From the NCBI RefSeq assembly GCF_025717605.1, contig NZ_JAJIRQ010000002.1, positions 391,884 to 455,883 of the forward strand: a stretch of 64,000 nt of DNA. The letters run 5' to 3'. Position numbers and translations under genes: made by a program. Below, piece after piece: positions 29,347 to 35,965 of this stretch. The notes under the pieces were generated by a model. That model was not told the origin of the DNA and searched no databases. It saw only the letters and a list, made by a program, of their open reading frames with translations. The stretch comes from Paucibacter sp. TC2R-5. GTDB taxonomy: Bacteria; Pseudomonadota; Gammaproteobacteria; Burkholderiales; Burkholderiaceae_C. Each line of letters starts with the position of its first letter. Position 1 is the first letter of the stretch.

Positions 29347-30315
29347 GTGAGTTTAGAAACGCGAACCCGTGGCCTGCTTCAGGCACTTCTTTTGACCGCT
29401 GCCGCATGCGTCGGCTTTGCCGCGCCTCAAGCGGCCCAGGCCTACGAAGACGGCTGGCGCACTTGCGCCGAGGAGAATGAGACCTGCCGCGTCTCCGGCC
29501 GGGCGATGGTGCGCTACGGCGCCGATGGCCGCTGGACGAACCGCACGGTCTCCAACAATGTGGACTGCAATAACGACACCTTTGGCGACCCCGCTCCGGG
29601 CGTGCCCAAGCGCTGTCAAGTCCGCACCAGCGGCAACGACGGCAATGGCAACTACCCTGGCTCGGCCATGGGTTGGAGTTTTTGCGCCGCCGAAGGTGAG
29701 TACTGCCAGTTCAAGGGCTCGGCCGAGGTGCGATTCGGGCAGGGCAATAGGTTTGTCAGCCGCACCGCTTACGGCGGCGTTCGCTGCGATGTTTCGGATT
29801 TCGGTGACCCGGTGCGCGGCGTGACCAAGTTCTGCGAAATTCGCCGCTCCGGTAACCAAGGCCATGAAAACAGCAACCAGGGCTCCTGGGCGGGCTGGGG
29901 CTCGGGTTCATCCAGCAAGGGTTGGCGTTACTGCGCGGCGGAAAACGACACCTGCCGCATCAAGGGCAACGGCCAGGTGCGCTTCGGTGATGGCCACAAC
30001 TGGAAGATGCGCTCGGCGAGGAGCGATGTGGCCTGCAATGTGCGGAATTTTGGTGACCCGGCAGACGGCGTCTTGAAGCATTGCGAGGTGCAGGTCGGCA
30101 ACTACGGCGGCGACGGCGACAGCGACTCGGGCAGCTGGACCCGCTGCGCGGCGGAAAATGAAAACTGTGACTTCAGAGGCTTCGCGCAAGTGCGCTATGG
30201 CGCATCGGGTCGCTACGTCTACCGCGACGGAACCAACGGCATACCTTGCCGCAACAACTATTTCGGCGCCGACCCCTACCCCGGCCGCGTGAAGGCCTGC
30301 GAAATCAAGCGCTGA
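29347..30315 (+). CDS. Exported four-repeat cysteine-rich protein
   Basis: This 322-residue protein has a signal peptide (about 1-32) and four copies of a ~55-residue module (about 37-91, 110-165, 193-247, 264-321), joined by Gly/Ser/Asn-rich linkers. Each repeat runs W-x2-CA-x-E-x3-C, then a VRYG- or VRFG-type strand, C, FGDP and K-x-C, so four conserved Cys per repeat. I do not recognise a named function. The layout suggests a disulphide-stabilised, surface- or medium-exposed binding module. I chose the GTG at 29347 because AGGAG sits about seven bases upstream, although an ATG seven codons earlier is also open. Confidence 0.8.
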   Translation: MSLETRTRGLLQALLLTAAACVGFAAPQAAQAYEDGWRTCAEENETCRVSGRAMVRYGADGRWTNRTVSNNVDCNNDTFGDPAPGVPKRCQVRTSGNDGNGNYPGSAMGWSFCAAEGEYCQFKGSAEVRFGQGNRFVSRTAYGGVRCDVSDFGDPVRGVTKFCEIRRSGNQGHENSNQGSWAGWGSGSSSKGWRYCAAENDTCRIKGNGQVRFGDGHNWKMRSARSDVACNVRNFGDPADGVLKHCEVQVGNYGGDGDSDSGSWTRCAAENENCDFRGFAQVRYGASGRYVYRDGTNGIPCRNNYFGADPYPGRVKACEIKR

Positions 30316-30329
30316 AGGCTCAAGCCACC

Positions 30330-30372
30330 AAGCCCGACTTCTGCTCGCATAGCGAGGGATTTCGGGCTTTTC
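30330..30372 (+). terminator. Terminator-like structure after the cysteine-repeat gene
   Basis: AAGCCCGA and TCGGGCTT form an eight-pair outer stem, enclosing a smaller hairpin of CTCGC and GCGAG, and are followed by a short T-rich stretch. It sits between the cysteine-repeat gene and the GGDEF gene. Confidence 0.55.
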
Positions 30373-30430
30373 TTCGCGCTGCTCGGCGCCGCCAATCCGC
30401 TATGCTGATCCAGTGGAGAGGAATGCGCCG

Positions 30431-33163
30431 ATGGATCTTTTTTTAAGCGACGAAGAATACGCCAAGCTCGACGCGGCGGTCGTGAGCGCAGGCGCTCGGG
30501 CCGGCATCGCGGAGCGCGTTGCTTTGGCCTGGCATTTGCGTGAGCGCGACAGCGGCCGGGCACGCCGCTTGGCCGAGCAGGCCCTGGCTGAATTGTCTGA
30601 ATCGAACGATCAGCGAAGTGCCCGGCTGCGCCTGCGCCTGCAGCTGCTGCTGGCCGAATGTCACTGGCTGTTTGCCCAGCTAGACTTGGCCGAAGCACAG
30701 GCCCGCACCATCATTCCGGCCGCACGGACGCTGTCCGATGTCTTGATCTTGGCCGATGCCCACCTGCTGCTGGCCCATATCGCCGGCGATCGGGGCGACC
30801 TCCCGGGGCGCTGCGCCGAGCTGGATGCGACGGCCGCCATGGCGGTAGGCAGCGGCGACGACTTCCGCATGGAGTTCGCCCAGCTCTGCATCGCGCACGC
30901 CGCGCTACGGCAAAACATCGCCTCCGCCTCTGCGCAATGGGGCGCACATGTGCGCGATCTGCTGGCCAAGCCGGTGCACCCGGCCCTGCATGTGATGTGC
31001 AATGAGTTCCTGACCTTCGAAGCGCTGCAAACGTCTGACTTTGCGACCGTGTTTCGCGTCTGCAGTCACACCGTCAGCGCGCTCAAGCGGGCCGGCATGG
31101 TGCGCCAGATTGCGCTGTCGATGACGATGCTGGGCGTTGCTTTCGCCAACCTCAACGACGACACCCAGGCGCTGGAATGGATGCAACGCAGCCTGGAACT
31201 GGCACGCCCGACCGGCTGGCCATTGGTGCTGGGCAATGCGCTGCTGCAGGTCAGCAGCGTGCAGCGCTCGCTGGGCCAGTTTGAAGCGGCGCAAGCCGCC
31301 CTGGACGAAGCCCTGCCCTTGCTCGCGCCGCTGCAGAGCTCGCGCACCTATGCGCTGGGCCTGGTCTATATGGCCGAGCTGCAGCGCGACCTGAAGCAGC
31401 CCGCTGCCGCGCTGGAGGCTGCGCGGCAGTTTGATGCGCCCTCGGCCGCGCCGCGCCCGCTGGATTTGCGTCTGAATATGATGGCGGTGGAGGCGCTGTC
31501 CTTGTCCAAGCTGGGCCGGCCGCATGAGGCTTTGGTCGCCGCCCATGCGGCGCTGCAGCTGGTCCGGGAGGCCGACCTGCCCTTGCATCTGTCGGATGCG
31601 CTGCAAACCTTGGCCACGCTGTACAGCCAGCATGACTTGCCGGCGCCGCCGGACATGCAAGCAGCCAGCCCCAGCCTGCACTATTTGCTGCTGTCTTTGG
31701 CGGCTTTTTCGCCCGAGCAACAGTCCAGCGTGCCGCCCAGCGTGTTTGACGCGATCGCGGCCGAATACGCCAAGCTCGGCGACCACGCGCAAGCCTATGC
31801 CTATGCTCAAAAAGCGCGCGCCGCCAGCGAAGCCGTGCACAAACAAGACGTCAGCAAACGCCTGATCTTGCTGGAAACAAAGTTCCACACCGAGCGCGGT
31901 GAGTTGCTCAGTCAGACCAGCGCCACGCTGGAACGGCTGAGCCAGATCGGCCAAGAAATCACCGGCCACCTGCAAGAGCAGGCGGTCTACGACACGCTGG
32001 ACCACAATGTGCACGGGCTCTTGCGGGCCAATCATTTCAGCGTCTATTTGCTCGACGCGGCGGGCGAGAACCTGCTCTTGGCCTATGGTGCGGAGGATGG
32101 GCGGCGGCTGGCGAGCTTCAGCGCGCCGATGTCTCACCCGACGGCCAATATCGTTCGCTGCGCTGCGCAGCGCCGCGAGGTCTTTATCGAGGTCGATCCC
32201 TCAAGCGGCAAGAACAATCCGATTCCGGGCACGCTGCAGACGCTCAGCGCGATGTTCATGCCCTTGATTTCGGGTGAGCAGTTGCTCGGCGTGATGTCTA
32301 TCCAATCGACGCAAGCCCATGCCTATGCCGACCGCGAGCGCTTGATCTTCCGCAGCCTGGCGGCCTATGGCGCGATCGCGATCGATAACGCGCAAAACTA
32401 TCGGCGCCTGGAGGCCACGCTGGTCAGCCTGCATCAAGCGCAGGCTGAGGTGCTGGACAAGAACCAGGAGCTGGAACGCGCTTACCAGTCGCTCAAGGAC
32501 ATCAGCCTCACCGACCCGCTGACCGGCCTGCGCAACCGGCGTTTCCTGGAACAAAACCTGGCAGGCGAAATCAGCCAATGCCTGCGCCACTACGAAGACT
32601 GGCGGCGCCACCCCGAACAGCCCGCGCCGCAGGATGCCGACCTGATCTTTTTGCTGGTCGACATCGACCACTTCAAGCGCGTCAATGACGACTGGGGCCA
32701 TCCGGCAGGCGACGCGGTGCTGGTGCAGATGCGCGCACGCCTGCAACAGGCCTGCCGCGACTCGGACTATCTGGTGCGCTGGGGCGGCGAGGAGTTCTTG
32801 GTGGTGGCAAGGGCGACCAACGCCAGTGCAGCCCCGGACTTCGCCGAACGCATACGCGCGGCGGTGGCGCAGCAGCCCTTCGACATCGAGGCCGCCGCGC
32901 GCTTAGCACTGACATGCTCGGTCGGCTTTGCGACCCTGCCCTTTGTTCCCTCGCAGCCCGAACGGCTGGATTGGCAGCAAGTGGTCGGCCTGGCGGATCA
33001 GGCGCTTTATATGGCCAAGCGCAGCGGCCGCAACACCTGGGTGGGTTTAAGCGCCACGGCGCAAACCCCGACCGTGGGCGATATCAGCGAACTTTTGCTG
33101 TCACCGCAGGCCAGTGCTAACGCCGGATGGCTGCGGATCGAATCGATGCGGCCCATGGCCTGA
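30431..33163 (+). CDS. TPR-GAF diguanylate cyclase
   Basis: This 910-residue protein has TPR-like helical repeats (about 10-475), a coiled coil, a GAF domain (about 510-660), a second short coiled coil, and a GGDEF domain (about 690-860). The active motif is GGEEF at 785-789. The product-inhibition I-site RDSD ends five residues before it, so feedback control by cyclic di-GMP is expected. It makes cyclic di-GMP from GTP in the cytoplasm. The ATG at 30431 has GGAGAGG upstream and is preferred over a GTG six codons earlier. The input half resembles the kinase at 22181. Confidence 0.93.
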   Translation: MDLFLSDEEYAKLDAAVVSAGARAGIAERVALAWHLRERDSGRARRLAEQALAELSESNDQRSARLRLRLQLLLAECHWLFAQLDLAEAQARTIIPAARTLSDVLILADAHLLLAHIAGDRGDLPGRCAELDATAAMAVGSGDDFRMEFAQLCIAHAALRQNIASASAQWGAHVRDLLAKPVHPALHVMCNEFLTFEALQTSDFATVFRVCSHTVSALKRAGMVRQIALSMTMLGVAFANLNDDTQALEWMQRSLELARPTGWPLVLGNALLQVSSVQRSLGQFEAAQAALDEALPLLAPLQSSRTYALGLVYMAELQRDLKQPAAALEAARQFDAPSAAPRPLDLRLNMMAVEALSLSKLGRPHEALVAAHAALQLVREADLPLHLSDALQTLATLYSQHDLPAPPDMQAASPSLHYLLLSLAAFSPEQQSSVPPSVFDAIAAEYAKLGDHAQAYAYAQKARAASEAVHKQDVSKRLILLETKFHTERGELLSQTSATLERLSQIGQEITGHLQEQAVYDTLDHNVHGLLRANHFSVYLLDAAGENLLLAYGAEDGRRLASFSAPMSHPTANIVRCAAQRREVFIEVDPSSGKNNPIPGTLQTLSAMFMPLISGEQLLGVMSIQSTQAHAYADRERLIFRSLAAYGAIAIDNAQNYRRLEATLVSLHQAQAEVLDKNQELERAYQSLKDISLTDPLTGLRNRRFLEQNLAGEISQCLRHYEDWRRHPEQPAPQDADLIFLLVDIDHFKRVNDDWGHPAGDAVLVQMRARLQQACRDSDYLVRWGGEEFLVVARATNASAAPDFAERIRAAVAQQPFDIEAAARLALTCSVGFATLPFVPSQPERLDWQQVVGLADQALYMAKRSGRNTWVGLSATAQTPTVGDISELLLSPQASANAGWLRIESMRPMA

Positions 33164-33173
33164 GCCGCCACGA

Positions 33174-33206
33174 AAACAGCCGCCAGGATTGGCGGCTTGT
33201 TTTTTT
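33174..33206 (+). terminator. Rho-independent terminator after the GGDEF gene
   Basis: AGCCGCC and GGCGGCT form a seven-pair stem with loop AGGATT, followed by TGTTTTTTT. It ends the GGDEF transcript before the convergent metalloprotease gene. Confidence 0.85.
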
Positions 33207-33238
33207 GGCCCGTGGCCCGGCCAACGATGGGGCTCGCT

Positions 33239-34924
33239 TTACTTGAGCTTCAAGGGCGCCTTACCGCTGATGCTGTACTGGCCGATAGAGCCGTAATTGC
33301 TGTAACCCGTGGTCTTGGGGTCGCCCTTGCCGGCACCTTTGACAAAGAGGTAGTAGGTGCCTGCCGTGGCCAGCTTGGCGGAGATGTTGGCGTCCAACTT
33401 GTCCAGGGTGTTCGCCGTGGCCACGGTCTTGCCGCTGGCGTCCCTCAACTCCAATGCCACGTCCAGGTTGCCGCTCCAGTTGGAGGGTGCTACGGTCAAG
33501 CTGATGGCGCCGGCACCGGCGACAAAGCTGAACACATCGACATCCGTGGGCGTTTCGATCACGCCGGTGCGGCTGAGGTTGGCCAGGCCGTTGGCTTGGC
33601 TCAGCAACATGGCGCTGGCCGTGGCCGTGGTGTTGCCGTGATCATCGACGCGCGCCGGCAGGCCTTGCTTCTTCATCACCGCATAGGCGTCTTCGGTATT
33701 GGTCGCGCCGGCATACTCGCCCTTGGCCCATTGCGTGAGGTTTTTGTAATAGCTCACGCCCATGATCGGCGCCCAGCCAGTGTCACCGTCACCGGCGCCA
33801 CCGTAATAGGTTTGGGCGCTGGTGCTTTGGTGATGCAGGCCCAGGGTGTGGCCCAACTCATGCGACAGGCATTCGGCGATCGGCTTTTCGGCATTGGCCA
33901 GATTGTTCTGGAAGCAAAACGCCGGTGCCGGACTGGCCTTGAAGGCCGCGAAAGAATTCAGATAGGCATAGCCACCCGAAGCGCTGGTTTCACTGGTGAT
34001 GAGAATGGTCACGCCGGTCTTGCCCACAACGCTGCTGGGCGCCTCGGTGGTGATGTCGACATCGAAGCTGGCATAGTCTTCCGCGACCCGCAACCAGATC
34101 TTCTGGATCATCGCCTGCTCGACCGCGCTGAAGCTGCGCGGCAGCTTGTCCAGATCGAAGGCGGGCTTGGCGCCCTCGCCCTTGAAGTTCAGATAGATGA
34201 TGCGCGAAGCGCTGCTGCGCGAATGCAGCGCGAAGGTCTGGTCAAGCGGGAACGGTGCGCCGCCGGTCGAAGGCACGCCGATGGTGGCCTTGTCTCCCGC
34301 CTCGGTGACGCCCATATTCGCGTCGCTGACATGATGGGTGTGAGCGTCCTTGAGGCTGACATCGGCCTTGCCCGCGCCAGCGTCAATGAACAAGAGGCGG
34401 CCCCTGGTGTCAACGAACACGGTGTTGTCGCTGCGCAGCAGTGTGGTCAATTCTTCGGGGCTCTTGCCGTACCAGGCTGCAACGGCTGGCAGATTGCCAC
34501 CGAGCCCATCAATCGCCTGCTGCCCATTGCTCAGCGCCGCCAGCTTGATACGTCCAAAGGGCGCGTTCTCGGTCGAGCCTTCGCTGTTGGCGGGGATGAA
34601 ATCGGCCGGCATCTCGAAACCCTTGATCGCCTGCGGCGCCGGCGCGGCCAGCGCAGCGGTTTGAACGTCTGGGGCCGGTGCTGCAGGAGCGGCGTCAGCC
34701 TTGCCACTTGCGAGCGGCAGCGCGATGGCGGGGCTCGATGGTGCTGCGGCCTGAGCCAGCTGTACGGCCTCTCTTTGCGGCTCAGCCACCACGCTCAAGG
34801 TAACACCACCGACCAAGGCGATCACCGCGGTGCCTGTCAAGGTACGCGCCCACAGAGGCGCTTTGCGCAGCTGCACCTGCAGGGATTTGAAGGCGTTTGG
34901 CTGGCGAGTAGGCTGCTGAGACAT
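33239..34924 (-). CDS. Secreted zinc metalloprotease with C-terminal PPC domain
   Basis: This 561-residue protein has an N-terminal hydrophobic signal or anchor (about 26-47). An Ala/Pro-rich region (about 50-110) and a propeptide-like segment precede a metzincin-type catalytic domain. The zinc motif is HELGHTLGLHH at 355-365, with the later Met-turn-like WAPIMGVSYYKNLTQW. A pre-peptidase C-terminal (PPC) domain (about 420-550) follows and is usually removed after export. The gene has a c-di-GMP-I riboswitch in its leader about 150 bases upstream. Its expression is therefore tied to cyclic di-GMP; whether the nucleotide turns it on or off is not settled by sequence. Confidence 0.9.
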   Translation of the reverse strand: MSQQPTRQPNAFKSLQVQLRKAPLWARTLTGTAVIALVGGVTLSVVAEPQREAVQLAQAAAPSSPAIALPLASGKADAAPAAPAPDVQTAALAAPAPQAIKGFEMPADFIPANSEGSTENAPFGRIKLAALSNGQQAIDGLGGNLPAVAAWYGKSPEELTTLLRSDNTVFVDTRGRLLFIDAGAGKADVSLKDAHTHHVSDANMGVTEAGDKATIGVPSTGGAPFPLDQTFALHSRSSASRIIYLNFKGEGAKPAFDLDKLPRSFSAVEQAMIQKIWLRVAEDYASFDVDITTEAPSSVVGKTGVTILITSETSASGGYAYLNSFAAFKASPAPAFCFQNNLANAEKPIAECLSHELGHTLGLHHQSTSAQTYYGGAGDGDTGWAPIMGVSYYKNLTQWAKGEYAGATNTEDAYAVMKKQGLPARVDDHGNTTATASAMLLSQANGLANLSRTGVIETPTDVDVFSFVAGAGAISLTVAPSNWSGNLDVALELRDASGKTVATANTLDKLDANISAKLATAGTYYLFVKGAGKGDPKTTGYSNYGSIGQYSISGKAPLKLK

Positions 34925-35035
34925 GAGGTGAGCGCTCCGGCTTTGAGGGTAGAACTCAAGGCACAGCTTGGAGCGGCGAGGTCAGTCAAAGCGGGGAGAT
35001 CAGCAGTATTGCTGCCAGCACGGTGGAGTGGTGCT

Positions 35036-35080
35036 CAAGCCCCTCGCTGGGAGTGCAGGCTTGGTGCCCGCTTTGGCTTG
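35036..35080 (-). promoter_or_regulatory. Possible expression platform of the riboswitch
   Basis: On the minus strand, CAAGCC occurs in the 3' strand of the aptamer (35080-35075) and again just downstream (35063-35058). Either copy could pair with GGCTTG at 35041-35036. Mutually exclusive pairing is the usual logic of an expression platform, but there is no T-run, so a translational or Rho-linked mechanism is more likely than intrinsic termination. Confidence 0.35.
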
Positions 35081-35165
35081 GCAACCCCGCTGTCTTGGCT
35101 GATGAATAGCTGTAGACCGGAAGCTTTGCGACCCCGGCTTTCGCTCGGGTGTGCCCTGAATGACT
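35073..35165 (-). ncRNA. c-di-GMP-I riboswitch (GEMM motif)
   Basis: On the minus strand the leader matches the GEMM-I aptamer in order. CAGGGCACACC comes first, then the stem-loop CCCGAGC-GAAA-GCCGGG with its GAAA tetraloop. The invariant GTCGCAAAGC core follows, then CCGGTCTA, whose GTCT pairs with AGAC across a second arm with inner GCT/AGC pairs, and AGCGGGGTTGCC closes it. Compared with the well-studied Vibrio Vc2 RNA, the core blocks CAGGGCA-ACC, GACGCAAAGC, CCGGCCTA and AGCGGGGTTACC align with only a few changes. It lies about 150 bases before the metalloprotease start and should bind cyclic di-GMP. Confidence 0.85.
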
Positions 35166-35296
35166 GCAGTTTAGGGGGCGCATCGACGCCTGGATAGCGC
35201 TATTTGCGGGCAAGCTCTACAGCGCCGGGGCTGATGTGATGAATTGCTCAAAAGCCCTGGCCCTCGCGCCACGCCGGCAGGCGTTTTTGCTGGCCT

Positions 35297-35310
35297 ATAG
35301 TGCTGCCTAT
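35297..35310 (+). promoter_or_regulatory. OxyR-like half-site before dps
   Basis: ATAG-N6-CTAT lies about 40 bases upstream of the dps start and overlaps a possible -10 hexamer TATAGT. The OxyR consensus half-site is ATAG-N7-CTAT, so the spacing is one base short. OxyR is encoded in this window at 21264 and Dps is a common OxyR target. Confidence 0.35.
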
Positions 35311-35349
35311 TGCCTAAGACCTTGTACCAACCACCGAGAGGAGCCTCCT

Positions 35350-35850
35350 ATGGCCAAGAAATCTGCCGCCAAGTCTGATGCCATCAATATCGGCATCAGT
35401 GCCAAGGACCGGGAAGCCATTGCCCTGGGCCTGTCCAAGCTGCTGGCCGACACCTACACCCTCTACCTGACCACGCACAACTTCCATTGGAACGTGACCG
35501 GGCCTATGTTCAACACCCTGCATCAGATGTTCATGCTGCAGTACACCGAGCTGTGGAACGCGGTCGACCCGATCGCCGAGCGCATCCGCTCCCTCGGCCA
35601 TGTGGCGCCCGGCTCCTACGCGCAGTTCGCCGCCTTGAGCTCGCTGCCCGACGCACCGACCAAGCCGCCGAAGGCGCTGGAGATGGTGCGCATCTTGGTA
35701 GAGGGCCATGAAGGCGTGGCGCGCACCGCTCGCGCCTTGTTCGCCGTCGTTGGCGAAGCTTCGGACGAGCCGACCGCCGACCTGCTGACTCAGCGACTCA
35801 CCATTCACGAACAAACAGCCTGGATGCTCAGGAGTCTGTTGGAAGACTGA
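35350..35850 (+). CDS. dps: Dps-family ferritin-like DNA-protection protein
   Basis: Dps forms a 12-subunit shell that oxidises and stores iron with hydrogen peroxide and shields DNA in stress. The 166-residue protein has a Lys/Ala-rich N-terminal tail and the ferroxidase segment [19 protein letters not shown], followed by [26 protein letters not shown] lies before the ATG. An OxyR-like half-site lies in the 5' region, and the protein's last 13 codons recur downstream as a partial copy. Confidence 0.95.
   Translation: MAKKSAAKSDAINIGISAKDREAIALGLSKLLADTYTLYLTTHNFHWNVTGPMFNTLHQMFMLQYTELWNAVDPIAERIRSLGHVAPGSYAQFAALSSLPDAPTKPPKALEMVRILVEGHEGVARTARALFAVVGEASDEPTADLLTQRLTIHEQTAWMLRSLLED
35810..35850 (+). 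repeat. 3' end of dps, first copy of a 41-base direct repeat
   Basis: The last 13 codons and stop of dps (protein [12 protein letters not shown]-stop). The same 41-base segment recurs 68 bases downstream with three changes, all at third or first-synonymous positions (GCC/GCG, TTG/CTG, GAA/GAG). Confidence 0.8.
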
Positions 35851-35858
35851 GCATCCAA

Positions 35859-35883
35859 GCACTGCCTGCGCAGCAGGTGGTGC
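35859..35883 (+). other. Hairpin between the two dps end copies
   Basis: GCAC-TG-CCTGC and GCAGG-TG-GTGC pair in a nine-pair interrupted stem around a GCA loop, starting nine bases after the dps stop. No T-run follows; it may end or stabilise the dps transcript. Confidence 0.45.
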
Positions 35884-35895
35884 AGGCGCGCAGCG

Positions 35896-35958
35896 CCGGT
35901 CGTGTGTCGGCGCAGCCAACAAACAGCGTGGATGCTCAGGAGTCTGCTGGAGGACTGA
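35896..35958 (+). pseudogene. Remnant of a second dps copy (C-terminal 13 codons)
   Basis: Reading in frame, this segment ends [12 protein letters not shown]-stop, identical to Dps, while the DNA differs from dps at three synonymous positions within 41 bases (35918-35958). Upstream of those codons the similarity stops, so no intact gene is present. It looks like the tail of a diverged dps paralogue left after deletion or recombination. It ends eight bases before the stop codon of the convergent CHASE-kinase gene. Confidence 0.6.
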
Positions 35959-35965
35959 ATAGCAG

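Larger units (their letters stand above)
34925..35349. other. 425-base gene-free spacer between the divergent metalloprotease and dps genes
   Basis: The only gene-free stretch over 300 bases. It holds a c-di-GMP-I riboswitch on the minus strand (about 35073-35165), two copies of a CAAGCC segment that could pair with a downstream GGCTTG, and an OxyR-like half-site overlapping a possible -10 sequence before dps (35296-35310). No protein-coding frame in it is convincing. Confidence 0.75.

Noticed and set aside
33197-35197. Plus-strand open frame of 666 codons over the metalloprotease gene and riboswitch
   Set aside because: The minus strand encodes HELGHTLGLHH and a PPC domain, and the plus frame runs through the riboswitch with no protein similarity.
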